64,000 nt of DNA, taken from the NCBI GenBank assembly GCA_021324945.1, contig JAJPID010000047.1, positions 91,819 through 155,818 on the forward strand, in the 5' to 3' direction. Shown here piece by piece: positions 1 through 10,276 of the stretch. Source of the DNA: Lysobacterales bacterium. GTDB lineage: Bacteria; Pseudomonadota; Gammaproteobacteria; Xanthomonadales; Rhodanobacteraceae. Within the stretch, counting starts at the first letter, position 1. Each line of letters starts with the position of its first letter. A model generated the notes under the pieces. It ran no database searches. It saw nothing but the letters and a program-made list of their open reading frames with translations, and was not told where the DNA came from. A program made the position numbers and the translations under genes.

Positions 1-111
1 GCAAGCTGCTTGACGTCGATCGCCGCCTGCTCGAATTCGGAAGGGATATCGGACATCTCGCCACGCTTGCTGCGGAGGACGGGAAATTGTCAGACAGCCG
101 CGCGTGCGCGG

Positions 112-579
112 TCAAACGTCTTGCGGCCGAGTCTTCGCCGCGCGCTTGCGCGGCGCGGCCTGGCTGGCGCGCACTTCGCGGGTCAGTTCATCCAGCCGCT
201 CGTGCAGGCGCTGAATGTCCTCGCGCGTGGGCATCAGCATGCGCCGCGCCGCGCGCGCGATGCGTTCGTCGAACGTCTGTTCGATCTTGTTGAATGCCTC
301 ACTGGTGCGTTGACGCGCGGTTTCGATCCATGGCTCGGCCTTGCGTCGTGCTTCCTCGAATTGCGTCTGGGTATAGGCGCGCGTTTTCTCCTGTGCGCGC
401 GCGCCTTCCTCGACCAGCGTTTCGAAAAACCGGCCGCCTTCCTTCTGCGCTTTCGCGAATGCACCCAGACCCGCCAGCCAGATCTGCTGCGCGGAATCGA
501 CCATCGCGCGGCCAAAGACGCGCGCCTGTTCGGTGCTCTTGCTGCCGGGTTTGCGGGAGCCTTTGGGTTCGGTGGCCAT
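112..579 (-). CDS. Phasin / polyhydroxyalkanoate granule-associated family protein
   Basis: Translation MATEPKGSRKPGSKSTEQARVFGRAMVDSAQQIWLAGLGAFAKAQKEGGRFFETLVEEG... typical of PHA granule-associated proteins with a basic C-terminus; internal ATG at 579 preferred over the 945 start because the longer ORF overlaps aat. Confidence 0.75.
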   Translation of the reverse strand: MATEPKGSRKPGSKSTEQARVFGRAMVDSAQQIWLAGLGAFAKAQKEGGRFFETLVEEGARAQEKTRAYTQTQFEEARRKAEPWIETARQRTSEAFNKIEQTFDERIARAARRMLMPTREDIQRLHERLDELTREVRASQAAPRKRAAKTRPQDV

Positions 580-641
580 GGTGCATTCCTCGCTGTCGTC
601 ATCCTTCGGAGTGGAAACGATACGCCGATCGCGCGGCGAAT

Positions 642-1352
642 TCATGCCAGTTCGCAGACGCGCGCGAATGGCAGCCGCCATTCGGCTGGCCCCGGCTGCA
701 CGACCAGCGCGCGCCATTGCCGCAGGAATTCCGCGCGAGGCAACATGATTGCGCCCATGCGCAACAGGTGCGGATTGGACACCTGCGCGTCGAAAAATGG
801 AAAACCCCAGCCATGTAGCGTGCGACTCAGCGCGATCATCGCAATCTTGGATGCATCGTCCGCGCGCGAGAACATCGACTCGGCGCTGAAAGCGCGGCCG
901 ATGTTCACGCCATAGATCCCGCCGATCAATTCGTCTGCGTCCCAAACTTCCAGGGAGTGCGCGTGCCCCAGCCGATGCAGTCGTGTATAGACATCGATCA
1001 TTTCCGGCGTGATCCAGGTTCCGGAGTCCGTGTGGCGCGGCGCAGCGCAGGCGTGCACCACTTCATCGAATGCTCGGTCGATGCTCAAGGTCCAGCGCGA
1101 GCGGCGGAGCACGCGCTGCAGACGCCGCGACGCGTGCACGGTGTGGAACACGCAACGCGGGTCAGGCGACCACCACAGCAGCGGGTCACCATCGCTGAAC
1201 CACGGAAAGATGCCGCGCGCGTATGCCGCGAGCAGGCGCGCCGGCGACAGGTCGCCGCCGAAAGCGAGCAAGCCATTGGGATCGCGCAACGCGAGCGCGG
1301 GATCGGGAAAATCCTCGGGCGCCGTGCCATCCAGTTGCATGATGCGGATCAA
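642..1352 (-). CDS. aat: Leucyl/phenylalanyl-tRNA--protein transferase
   Basis: FPDPALALRDPNGLLAFGGDLSPARLLAAYARGIFPWFSDGDPLLWWSPDPRCVF signature of Aat. Confidence 0.95.
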   Translation of the reverse strand: MIRIMQLDGTAPEDFPDPALALRDPNGLLAFGGDLSPARLLAAYARGIFPWFSDGDPLLWWSPDPRCVFHTVHASRRLQRVLRRSRWTLSIDRAFDEVVHACAAPRHTDSGTWITPEMIDVYTRLHRLGHAHSLEVWDADELIGGIYGVNIGRAFSAESMFSRADDASKIAMIALSRTLHGWGFPFFDAQVSNPHLLRMGAIMLPRAEFLRQWRALVVQPGPAEWRLPFARVCELA

Positions 1353-2524
1353 GCGTGCGCCTCGCGTTGAGCAAAAGGTGAGTGCTGCAATAATTCCTCA
1401 CCATAGCTTTCCATCATCGTCGCTTCACGCTGCAATACCGAACGCAGAGCATCGCGAAAACGTACATCCGCGATGTAATGCCGCGAATGCGTGCGCACCG
1501 GCAGGAATCCGCGCGAGAGCTTGTGCTCGCCCTGTGCACCGGGTTCGAAGCGCGTCAAGCCTGCGGAGAGGCAGTATTCGATACCTTGGTAGTAGCACAA
1601 TTCGAAATGCAATCCGGGCACCTGTTCCCGCGCGCCCCAGTAGCGGCCATACAAAGCGGTGTTGGATGAGAGAAACAGCGCGCCGGCGATGATGCGGCCG
1701 TTGCGATATGCGAAGGCGACGTGCGAGCGGGAGGGAAACGCGCGCCCGAGATGCCGGAAGAACTCGCGCGTCAGCGTCGGAGTGTTGCCTTTCTGGTCGA
1801 ACGTGGCGAGATACAGATCGTGCATCGCGTGCCATTCGTCATCGGAAAGCGAACCGCCGTCGCGAAATTCGCTGACGATGCCCGCGCGCGCGACCTGCGC
1901 GCGTTCGTGACGGAGCGCCTTGCGTCGCTTGTGGTTCAGCGCGTCGAGAAAATCTGCGAAATCACGCCAGCCGCGATCATTGCGCCAGTGAAACTGCCAG
2001 TCGAAGCGAGGCAGCCAGCGTTCGTCGAATGCCTCCAGCTCATCTTCCGGCAAGAAATTCACGTGGGCGGACGAGAGTTGTAGCTCGTCCGTGAGTTGCA
2101 CGAGGGCATCGGCAAGAATCTTGCGGCGCGCCGCCGTTTCAGCATCGTCGCCCGCCAGCAATCGCGGCCCGCAGACCGGCGAATACGGCACCGCGCACAA
2201 CAGCTTCGGATAGTAGTCGCGACCGGCACGCTGCCACGCGTGCGCCCAAGACCAGTCGAAGACGTATTCGCCGTGCGAGTTGCCCTTTAGGTACAGCGGC
2301 AGCGCGCCGATCAAGGCATCGCCATCGTGCAGGGTCAAATGCCGCGCGCGCCAGCCGAGGGCGGCGCGGATGCAGCCGTGTCGTTCGAGCCCGGAAAGAA
2401 ACGCATGCGAGACGAAAGGATTTTCATCCGCGGCGAGCGCCCCCCACTCGCCGGCGTTCAGCTCGTCGAGTGAATGGTGCGTCCGCAGGCGCAGAAGCCT
2501 TTTGCCGCTGCCGTTCCTGCGCAC
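1349..2524 (-). CDS. GNAT/FemAB-like family N-acyltransferase (peptidogalycan biosynthesis-like)
   Basis: ORF 391 aa; NPFVSHAFLSGLERHGC..., HVNFLPEDE, CYYQGIEYCLSAGLTRFEPGAQGEHKLSRGFLPVRTHSRHYI typical of this family; 4-nt overlap with aat. Confidence 0.8.
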   Translation of the reverse strand: MRRNGSGKRLLRLRTHHSLDELNAGEWGALAADENPFVSHAFLSGLERHGCIRAALGWRARHLTLHDGDALIGALPLYLKGNSHGEYVFDWSWAHAWQRAGRDYYPKLLCAVPYSPVCGPRLLAGDDAETAARRKILADALVQLTDELQLSSAHVNFLPEDELEAFDERWLPRFDWQFHWRNDRGWRDFADFLDALNHKRRKALRHERAQVARAGIVSEFRDGGSLSDDEWHAMHDLYLATFDQKGNTPTLTREFFRHLGRAFPSRSHVAFAYRNGRIIAGALFLSSNTALYGRYWGAREQVPGLHFELCYYQGIEYCLSAGLTRFEPGAQGEHKLSRGFLPVRTHSRHYIADVRFRDALRSVLQREATMMESYGEELLQHSPFAQREAHA

Positions 2525-2546
2525 GAATTCGATGCGAACGGTCGCT

Positions 2547-3143
2547 TCAGTGCCCCGAGTTTGGCGGCGGCGGTGGCGGCGGGCGATGACCGTGCACCAC
2601 GATCACCGGCGGCGGATAGAACCACGGACCGCCGCAACCCCACGGGCTCCAGAACGGGTCGCAGAAGAACGGATCGTAATAGGGATACGGTCCGGCCGCG
2701 TACACAGACCGCTTCGGCCACAGATACACCACGTCGGCATCCACGCGCGGATAGGTGTAATCGTAGTCGCCGATCTTGCGTGTTTCGGTACCGTCCAGCG
2801 TGCCGGTGACTGTCACTTCCTTGCCCTTGGAGTACACCTCCGGATCATAGAAACCCTGCTTGCAGGCTACGAAGCGGCCGTTGCTCTGTTCGTCCCATTC
2901 GGGACGCGTTTGCGAATCGAGCGGCTGGGCCAGCACGAAGAAGCAGGTCTGCGCTTCCTGCGGTTCGGTGTCGATGATGCGGCCGCCCCAACGCACGCGT
3001 GTACCTTGGGCGGCACCGCCGCGCGCAGTGTTCGGGGTCACGGCGGAATAGGTGCCTGCCAGTTGCTGCGGCACCGTGGCGCATGCGCTGAGCCCAAGGG
3101 TGAGCACAGTGGAAACGAGCAGAGTTGGAATCCGTCGTGACAT
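2547..3143 (-). CDS. slp: Slp-family outer membrane lipoprotein
   Basis: Lipobox LGLSACA; VRWGGRIIDTEPQEAQTCFFVLAQPLDSQTRPEWDEQSNGRFVACKQGFYDPEVYSKGKEVTVTGTL typical of Slp; exact start uncertain. Confidence 0.8.
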   Translation of the reverse strand: MSRRIPTLLVSTVLTLGLSACATVPQQLAGTYSAVTPNTARGGAAQGTRVRWGGRIIDTEPQEAQTCFFVLAQPLDSQTRPEWDEQSNGRFVACKQGFYDPEVYSKGKEVTVTGTLDGTETRKIGDYDYTYPRVDADVVYLWPKRSVYAAGPYPYYDPFFCDPFWSPWGCGGPWFYPPPVIVVHGHRPPPPPPPNSGH

Positions 3144-3243
3144 GTCTTGCCTCACAATGCGCTCGCTGCGCTTGACGCCATGGTAGAAACGCTAGATCCG
3201 TCCAGGACCGTTCTTCGTTCGCCGTCCTTGGCTCACCTTACAT

Positions 3244-5256
3244 CTATTTGACCACGCCTTGCGGCCTGAAATTGCGTACTGCGCGTGAATAAGCGCGCAC
3301 CGGTTCAGCCGGCGGTGTGGCATAGCCGTAACGCAACTGCAGGTAGGTGCGCGCCAGCGCGGCAAGTTCGGGACGGCTGCCCGGCAGCGCCAGCATGCAG
3401 CGCGCGAAAAAGTCGCGTGGTCCCTCCTGCGGCTGACGCGACAGCCCGTGCTTCCCGAGTTTTTCCTGCAGCCGACGTTGCGCGGCATCCAGCGCATCAC
3501 GCGGTTTGCCGCTTGGCTTGTGCAGCGCGACCAGCAAGCCCAAGCTCAGCATCACCACGATTCCGGTGGCCAGACCGACCGCCAGTTCTTCCCATTCCAG
3601 GTGCGGAATGCCGAACGGTGTGAACATCGTGCTTTGACGCAGCGCGTCAAAACCGATAACGCTGCGGTCCCACAACCGGTTGACCACGTCGAACCGGTCG
3701 CTCCAGACCAGCCACCAGGCAGTTTCGCCGCTGCTGCCGCCATTTGCCGTTCCCGCGAACAGCGTGCGCCGCACCATCGCGGTTGGATCCACGCGCACCC
3801 AGCCGCGGCCCGACAACCAGACCTCATCCCAGGCGTGCGCTTCAGACTGGCGCACAAGCAGGTAATGCGCGTAGCCGTTCCAATAGCCGCCGTGATAACC
3901 GGCGACCACGCGTGCGGGCACACCGGCGGCGCGCATCAGGAAAGCGAACGCGCTGGCGTAGTGTTCGCAGTAACCCTGCTTCGTGCCAAACAGGAAGTCG
4001 TCGACGCTGTCGCGGCCGAGCGGCGGCGCAGCAAGGTTGTAGGCGAAACCGCCGTTGCGGAACAGATCCAGCGCCGCGCGCGCGATCGCCGCGTCGTCCC
4101 GCCCGAAGCGCGCGCGCCAGGAGCGCGCCAGCGCGACCGCGCGCGGATCGTAATCCGCCGGCAATTGCAGCGCAGCACGTTCGAGCGCCGGATCGATTTG
4201 CGGTGCCAGCACGTAATTTGTCGCCGAAGTGACTTCGTAGCGAGCGGTTTCATCCACCGGACGGCTGCGGTCCAGCGTGCGGTCGGCACCCAATCGCGCG
4301 CCGTCGGATGCCTGTATCGGCACGTCCAGCGCGAACAGCCAGCGCCGGCGCGTCGGTTCGAGCGTGACTTCGTAGTGCGTCAATCCACCACGCAGAGTCA
4401 AGGCTTGTGGCCCCTGGTTGCGGATGCCGGTCACGCCGCGTGACCAGGCGCGGCCGTCGAAGTACCACAGCACGAGGCCGCGGAAATAAAGTTGACTCAT
4501 CGGCGGTGGCGCGTCATCGAAGCCGATCCGCATCGCCGGACTGTCGTCGATCAGCAGATCCCGCATGTCGCCCGGCGACATGCGATCGCTGATGCCCGTA
4601 CGCGCCACATCCGCGCCGGGCGCCCCCCATAACGGCGCGGACAGCCGCGGTACGAATACGAACGCCAGCAGCGCCAGCGGCGAAGAGGCCAGCAACAATC
4701 CGGCAGCAGGCTTGAACAGACCAAGCGTGCGGCGTTGCGGCGCGTCGGCTTGCAATGCGCGCAGCGTGGCGAGGCCCGGCAGCAGCGCAAGGACAACCAA
4801 CAGGCTCATCGCCAGCGTCTGCGTAAACAGCAACGCACTCATCAGAATGAAAAAGCTGAAGCCGACCGTCATGCGCGCGTCGCGTTCGCGTTCACTCTCC
4901 AGCAGTTTCAACACCAGCAACCCCATCGCCAGTGCCGTTCCCGGTGCGCGCCCGAACGGTGTGTGATAACTGGCGACGATCGCCAGTGACAGCGCGATCA
5001 AAAGCGCGAAGCGCGCCAGCGCAGGGATGTGGCCGCGACGGGTGCGCCACTGCAGCCAGCGCAGCGACATCAGCGCGCCCAGCGCCGCACCGAGCCACGC
5101 CGGCATGTGCGGCAGGTGCACGGCCAGCGTGCAGGCGACCGTGAGGCACAACAAATCGAACGCGCGCGCATCCAGCGTCGAAGAGCTTGCCGAAGCTTGC
5201 TCTTGAGAGAAGTACGGCCAAGGAGGGCCGCTTTCATTAAGCAGGGAAGCGCTCAC
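3244..5256 (-). CDS. DUF3488/transglutaminase-like membrane protein (TgpA family)
   Basis: N-terminal TM segments and transglutaminase core GYCEHYASAFAFLMRAAGVPARVVAGYHGG...EAHAWDEVWLSGRGWVRVDPT. Confidence 0.92.
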   Translation of the reverse strand: MSASLLNESGPPWPYFSQEQASASSSTLDARAFDLLCLTVACTLAVHLPHMPAWLGAALGALMSLRWLQWRTRRGHIPALARFALLIALSLAIVASYHTPFGRAPGTALAMGLLVLKLLESERERDARMTVGFSFFILMSALLFTQTLAMSLLVVLALLPGLATLRALQADAPQRRTLGLFKPAAGLLLASSPLALLAFVFVPRLSAPLWGAPGADVARTGISDRMSPGDMRDLLIDDSPAMRIGFDDAPPPMSQLYFRGLVLWYFDGRAWSRGVTGIRNQGPQALTLRGGLTHYEVTLEPTRRRWLFALDVPIQASDGARLGADRTLDRSRPVDETARYEVTSATNYVLAPQIDPALERAALQLPADYDPRAVALARSWRARFGRDDAAIARAALDLFRNGGFAYNLAAPPLGRDSVDDFLFGTKQGYCEHYASAFAFLMRAAGVPARVVAGYHGGYWNGYAHYLLVRQSEAHAWDEVWLSGRGWVRVDPTAMVRRTLFAGTANGGSSGETAWWLVWSDRFDVVNRLWDRSVIGFDALRQSTMFTPFGIPHLEWEELAVGLATGIVVMLSLGLLVALHKPSGKPRDALDAAQRRLQEKLGKHGLSRQPQEGPRDFFARCMLALPGSRPELAALARTYLQLRYGYATPPAEPVRAYSRAVRNFRPQGVVK

Positions 5257-6197
5257 AGCAACGCCAATGCCGTCATGCAGCGGTGGTAATGCGCGTGATC
5301 CGCGGCCGGACCGATCGCGCGCGCATCTTCCAGCACCAGCGTCCAGGTGCGGCCCGCAGCGTGGGCTTCGTGCACCCAGCCCGCCAGCCGGCCGATCCGC
5401 GTTTCACGATCCACACCATGCAACATGTTCCATTCGAAGCGCTGCGGTGCGTCGTCCGCCGCGCCATCCAGTTCGCGGATCAACAGACGATCATGACGCG
5501 CGCTGGCTTTCCAGGCCACGCGTTTCAGCGGATCGCCGAAGCGGTATTCGCGCAGTTGCGCATAGTCCTCCTCGCCGCGTTCGCGCCGCTTTGCGTCTTC
5601 TGCGCCGGGTGGCGCGGGCGGCCCATGCAGCGGCCGCGGATACACCAGCACGTCCTGCTCCGGCGCAATCCAGCTCCAGGCACGGAACAGTCCGAACGGC
5701 TGCGTGCTGGAGATGCGCATGCGCAGCACGCGCATCCAGCCGCGACGTTCGGTCGGCATTCCGACAGTCGTTTCCCCGCCGCGTCCATCGAGCGAAAACG
5801 AGAATGCCTCACCGTCAATATCGATGCGCAGCGCGTACCGCGGACGGCCATCGATGTCGAATTGCAGATGCAGCGGCAGCAGGTCGCCCGCGCAGGCCGG
5901 GTCGGCGCGCAACTGCGTCAGCCGTAACCCGTTCAGTCCGCGGAACGCGACCAGCATGCTGTTGACCACCGCCGCACCCAACAGGCAGGTCAGCAACAGC
6001 GCGGCATTGTTTTGGTAATTCAACGCACCCAGCAGCATCACCAGCAGCAGCAGGGCGAAGCCGAAACCGGAGCGCGTCGGCAGGATGTAGATGCGACGGC
6101 GGTGCAGACGGATGGGTAATGCTTCCGGCGCTCGCGCGCGGGTCAGTGACGGCAACCGCCGTTCGGCGCGCGCGATCAGCGCCTGCGCAAAAGCCAT
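5253..6197 (-). CDS. DUF58 domain-containing protein
   Basis: Two N-terminal TM segments, REYRFGDPLKRVAWKASARHDRLLIRELDG motif; overlaps the transglutaminase gene by 4 nt. Confidence 0.92.
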   Translation of the reverse strand: MAFAQALIARAERRLPSLTRARAPEALPIRLHRRRIYILPTRSGFGFALLLLVMLLGALNYQNNAALLLTCLLGAAVVNSMLVAFRGLNGLRLTQLRADPACAGDLLPLHLQFDIDGRPRYALRIDIDGEAFSFSLDGRGGETTVGMPTERRGWMRVLRMRISSTQPFGLFRAWSWIAPEQDVLVYPRPLHGPPAPPGAEDAKRRERGEEDYAQLREYRFGDPLKRVAWKASARHDRLLIRELDGAADDAPQRFEWNMLHGVDRETRIGRLAGWVHEAHAAGRTWTLVLEDARAIGPAADHAHYHRCMTALALL

Positions 6198-6199
6198 GC

Positions 6200-7165
6200 T
6201 TATTCCACCGCGGTTTCCGCCAGCAGCTTTCTCGCGAGCGCATCGCGATCGACACCGCGTGCGGGGACCAGCCGGTGCGCCGCCGCGGCGACGAACACGG
6301 CTTGCAGATCTTCTGGGATCACGTAAGCGCGATTTCCCAACAAGGCCCAGGCACGCGCGGCCGCCAGCAACGCCAGGCCCGCGCGCGGAGAGAGACCTAC
6401 GCGCGCCTCCGGATGCCGGCGGCTGATCGCCAGCAGCGCTTGCAGATAGTCGAGCAGGGCAGGGCTGGCCAGCACCGAACGCGCCTGCGCACGCAGAAGT
6501 TCGATCTCCGCAACGCCCAGTGAAGGCGACAGCCGACCGATCAATTGCGGCCGATCCTCGCCCGTCAGCAACGCGCGCTCGGCGTCGGCATTGGGATAAT
6601 CCAACGACAGACGCAACATGAAGCGGTCGAGCTGCGAATCCGGCAAAGGATAAGTGCCGGCGAGATCCTGCGGATTCTGAGTGGCGACGACGAAAAACGG
6701 TTGCGTCAGCGCACGGCTGACCCCGTCCACCGTGACTTGGCCTTCGGCCATCGCTTCCAGCAAGGCGCTCTGCGTCTTCGGCGTGGCGCGGTTGATCTCG
6801 TCCGCCAGCAGCAGTTGCGCGAACACCGGTCCGGGATGAAAGCGGAACGTGCCGGTTTCGCGTTCGTAGACGCTCACGCCGATGATGTCCGACGGCAACA
6901 GATCCGACGTGAACTGGATGCGCTGGAACGCCAGACCGAGCGTTGCCGCGAGCGCGTGCGCCAGCGTGGTCTTGCCCACGCCCGGAACGTCTTCGACCAG
7001 CAGATGTCCGCCCGCGAGCAGGCAGGCGAATGCCAACCGCACCTGATGCGATTTGCCCAACAGGATGCTGTTGACTTGCGCCAGCGCCGAATCCAGCCGC
7101 TTGCGCAGATCCGGTTCGAGCTGCGCTTTGGCGGGTGCGTCGGGGTTGCTAACGGTGGTGTCCAT
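6200..7165 (-). CDS. MoxR-family AAA+ ATPase
   Basis: Walker A GVGKTTLA, LLADEINRATPKTQSALLEAMAEGQVTVDG, FFVVATQNPQDLAGTYPLPDSQLDRFM. Confidence 0.95.
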   Translation of the reverse strand: MDTTVSNPDAPAKAQLEPDLRKRLDSALAQVNSILLGKSHQVRLAFACLLAGGHLLVEDVPGVGKTTLAHALAATLGLAFQRIQFTSDLLPSDIIGVSVYERETGTFRFHPGPVFAQLLLADEINRATPKTQSALLEAMAEGQVTVDGVSRALTQPFFVVATQNPQDLAGTYPLPDSQLDRFMLRLSLDYPNADAERALLTGEDRPQLIGRLSPSLGVAEIELLRAQARSVLASPALLDYLQALLAISRRHPEARVGLSPRAGLALLAAARAWALLGNRAYVIPEDLQAVFVAAAAHRLVPARGVDRDALARKLLAETAVE

Positions 7166-7227
7166 CTATGCCGGTGATCTTGAAGGAGTCCAGTCTACGC
7201 GCGGTAACGTCGTTGTTGCGCGTTCGA

Positions 7228-7821
7228 TTACGGAAGGTTCAAGCCCGCCTCGCGCAGCAGCCGGGCCAGCGCGATCAGCGGCAGGCCGATCAGCGCGGTC
7301 GGGTCTTCGCTCTCGATTTTCTCGAACAGTGTGATGCCCAGCGCTTCGGACTTGAAACTGCCGGCGCAATCGAGCGGTTGCTCGCGTTCCAGATAGCGCT
7401 GGATTTCGCCGTCATCGAGTGGGCGGAAACGCACGCGCGTCAAATCCGCAAAGAGCGAGCGCCGGTCTGCGCGTCGCGTATCGATTACGCATACCGCCGT
7501 GTGGAAATGCACTTCGCGTCCGCTGCACGCGCGCAGTTGTTCGCGCGCCACCGCAAGTTTGCCCGGCTTGTGTAAGACGCGGCCGTTCAACTCGGCGACT
7601 TGATCCGAGCCGATCACCAGCGAATGATCACAACTGCCCGCGACCGCCGCGGCTTTTAACAGCGCGAGCCGTTCCGCCCGACGCCGCGGTGTTTCTCCCG
7701 GGATCTCTGTTTCCTGTACTTGCGCTGCGGCCTGCTGAAATTCCGGAAGCAGCCGGCGCAGCAGTTCGGCGCGATAGCGCGAGGTGGAAGCGAGCACTAC
7801 TCGCGCAGCGCCCGCATTCAT
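7228..7821 (-). CDS. Maf-family nucleotide pyrophosphatase (YceF-like)
   Basis: LASTSRYRAELLRRLLPEF, VIGSDQVAELNGRVLHKPG, CAGSFKSEALGITLFEKIESEDPTALIGLPL. Confidence 0.93.
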   Translation of the reverse strand: MNAGAARVVLASTSRYRAELLRRLLPEFQQAAAQVQETEIPGETPRRRAERLALLKAAAVAGSCDHSLVIGSDQVAELNGRVLHKPGKLAVAREQLRACSGREVHFHTAVCVIDTRRADRRSLFADLTRVRFRPLDDGEIQRYLEREQPLDCAGSFKSEALGITLFEKIESEDPTALIGLPLIALARLLREAGLNLP

Positions 7822-8315
7822 CGCTGCGACAGATCCTCGATGCGCTCGCGCACCGCGCTCTCCAGCGCGCGCTGCGCCGAATCCAGTGCCGCGAGTTGTT
7901 CGCTCAAGGTCGCGCGCGCCTTGTCCAGCGCCGCGACCGCTGCATCCAATTCGTGCTGGTTGGCGTCATCTGACTGGTCGCGCAACCACAGCCGGTGTTC
8001 CAGCAATTCCCGCAACGCCGCATCCACTGCCGTGCGCGCGTCGGCTTCACCCGCGGCGGGCACACCCGGTGCCACGTTCATGGAGGCGTGGGCGCGTTCC
8101 AGCCGTGCGCGGCATTCCTTCAAGTCGTGCTCCAGCGCGTCAGCACCGCGATAGAGGGCGCGCAAAGCGCGCCGCCGGCGCGACTGCCGGCGCATTAACA
8201 GGATCACCGCAAGCAGCGCGACGATGAGCGCGGCGCCCGCGAGCGCGGGCAACTGAGCGAGGACGCGGGAATAGGGTTCTGGATTCACGGGAAATCTTGA
8301 CGGCCGTAGCGTCAA
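7818..8315 (-). CDS. Single-TM coiled-coil hypothetical protein
   Basis: N-terminal TM ALAGAALIVALLAVILLMRR followed by predicted coiled coil; 4-nt overlap with maf. Confidence 0.55.
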   Translation of the reverse strand: MTLRPSRFPVNPEPYSRVLAQLPALAGAALIVALLAVILLMRRQSRRRRALRALYRGADALEHDLKECRARLERAHASMNVAPGVPAAGEADARTAVDAALRELLEHRLWLRDQSDDANQHELDAAVAALDKARATLSEQLAALDSAQRALESAVRERIEDLSQR

Positions 8316-8397
8316 GTCTGCACGATCCGGGCCAGCGTGTGTGCGGTGCCTTGTATAGATGGACTTGCGCCGCGGTCCTGGTTAAAATCACGAGCTT

Positions 8398-8895
8398 ATG
8401 TCCGCGACACTGCCAGAACGCGTCGATGCCGGGCGCATGGTGGCGGCGCGGCGGGAGTTTCGCGGCAGCTTGGCCGTGGCGTCGCTGCCTCGGCTGGCAG
8501 ACGTGCTCGCGGACGACCGGGGCCGGGTCGAATACGAACTGGAATTCGGCCGCGAAACCGGCGTGGCATTCGTGGCGCTGCGCGCGAGCGCGCGCCTGAA
8601 TCTGGAATGCCAGCGCACGCTGGGAATCTTCCAGCATCCATTGGACGTGGATGTGCGGCTGGGCTTGATCGAGCACGAACGCGACGAGGCGGCGTTGCCG
8701 GCCGGTTATGAGCCGCTGCTGCTGGAAAACGGCACGTTGCAGCCGGCGCGGGTCATCGAGGACGAATTGCTACTGGCGTTGCCGGCATTTCCGGTGAAGC
8801 CCGGCAGCGAGGCGCTGCCGGAAGTACAAAATGAGGAAGCCGCACGCGAGGACAATCCGTTCGCCGTGCTGCGAGAATTGAAGCAGAGAAAGTAA
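8398..8895 (+). CDS. yceD: YceD/DUF177 family protein
   Basis: Located directly upstream of rpm[58 protein letters not shown]. Confidence 0.9.
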   Translation: MSATLPERVDAGRMVAARREFRGSLAVASLPRLADVLADDRGRVEYELEFGRETGVAFVALRASARLNLECQRTLGIFQHPLDVDVRLGLIEHERDEAALPAGYEPLLLENGTLQPARVIEDELLLALPAFPVKPGSEALPEVQNEEAAREDNPFAVLRELKQRK

Positions 8896-8945
8896 TCGCG
8901 GCGTTCGCCGTGTGTGTTGAGAATTTCAGGACCGGAGTAGCCGTC

Positions 8946-9140
8946 ATGGCCGTTGCCAAGAGTCGCAAATCCCCATCCCGCCGCGGCATGCGCCGCTCGC
9001 ACGACGCGCTGACGAAAGTGCAGCTCGCCACCGATCCCACCAGCGGCGAAATCCACCGCCGTCATCACGTCACCAAGGACGGCTACTACCGTGGCCGCAA
9101 GATGATCGAGGATCAGACGGCCGTCGCCGACGAAGACTGA
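8946..9140 (+). CDS. rpmF: 50S ribosomal protein L32
   Basis: [53 protein letters not shown]. Confidence 0.97.
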   Translation: MAVAKSRKSPSRRGMRRSHDALTKVQLATDPTSGEIHRRHHVTKDGYYRGRKMIEDQTAVADED

Positions 9141-9291
9141 TCGGGCGTATCGAAGCCGTTCGCCACCGCACTATCGATTTCACCCACACCGCCTTGTGCA
9201 GCGGCGCGCTGATCCGCGTGCGCAATTGCGTTAAGCTCCGCGCTCGCGCGCCGCGGTCGCGCGTAATTCTTTCGCATCCGGGGAGCCCGCT

Positions 9292-10260
9292 TTGACCTTT
9301 GCCCGCATCACCGGCACCGGCAGCTATTTGCCCGAACGCGTCCTGAGCAACGCCGACCTCGAAAAGATGGTCGACACCAGCGACGAGTGGATTACCACGC
9401 GCACCGGCATCCGAGAGCGGCGCATCGCCGCAAACGGCGAAACCACCGGCGACCTCGCGTTCCACGCTGCCACGCGCGCACTGGAAGCCGCGGGCGTCAA
9501 GGCATCCGAGCTGGATGCGATCGTGCTCGGCACTACCACGCCGGATCTAATCTTTCCCTCCACCGCGTGTTTGTTGCAGTCGCGCCTCGGCGCCAACGGC
9601 TGCATGGCCTTTGACGTCAATGCAGCCTGCTGCGGTTTCATGTATGCGCTCGGCATCGCCGACAAATTCATCCGAGCGGGACAGACTAAGAAGGCGCTGG
9701 TAGTCGGTTCGGAAACGCTCTCGCGCATGACCGACTGGACCGACCGCAACACCTGTGTGTTGTTCGGCGACGGCGCCGGTGCGGTCGTGCTTGAGGCGGA
9801 CAAGGAACCCGGAGTGCTGACCACGCTCTTGCACGCCGACGGCGGCTATGCCGATCTGCTGTACAACCCGGTCGGCGTGTCGAAAGGCTTCAAGGAGGAC
9901 GGCCGGCACGGCAACACCATCATGATGGAAGGCAACAAGGTCTTCCGTGTAGCCGTGCGCGCGCTGGAGCGCCTGGTCGATGAAACCATCGCCGCCGCGA
10001 ACATGCACGCTGACAATGTGGATTGGTTGATCCCGCATCAGGCCAATCTGCGCATCATCCGGGCGACCGCCGAACGCCTGCAATTGCCGATGGACCGAGT
10101 AGTCATCACGGTGGACAAGCACGGCAATACCTCATCGGGTTCCGTGCCGCTGGCGCTGGACGAACTGATCCGCACCGGCAAGGTACAGCGCGGACAGAAC
10201 CTGCTCCTGGAAGCCTTCGGCGGCGGCTTCACCTGGTCGTCGGCGATGATCAGATACTGA
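9292..10260 (+). CDS. fabH: 3-oxoacyl-[ACP] synthase III
   Basis: RITGTGSYLPERVLSNADLEKMVDTSDEWITTRTGIRERRI; TTG start. Confidence 0.96.
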   Translation: MTFARITGTGSYLPERVLSNADLEKMVDTSDEWITTRTGIRERRIAANGETTGDLAFHAATRALEAAGVKASELDAIVLGTTTPDLIFPSTACLLQSRLGANGCMAFDVNAACCGFMYALGIADKFIRAGQTKKALVVGSETLSRMTDWTDRNTCVLFGDGAGAVVLEADKEPGVLTTLLHADGGYADLLYNPVGVSKGFKEDGRHGNTIMMEGNKVFRVAVRALERLVDETIAAANMHADNVDWLIPHQANLRIIRATAERLQLPMDRVVITVDKHGNTSSGSVPLALDELIRTGKVQRGQNLLLEAFGGGFTWSSAMIRY

Positions 10261-10276
10261 CCTGTGTGCCTCATTC

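Noticed and set aside
10-915. 301-aa + ORF at the window start
   Set aside because: Antisense to the phasin and aat genes.
3448-4443. 331-aa + ORF opposite the transglutaminase gene
   Set aside because: Antisense shadow; the minus strand encodes a clear TgpA-like protein.
5253-7165. MoxR-DUF58-transglutaminase block as a novel system
   Set aside because: Known, widespread gene trio; nothing unusual in sequence.
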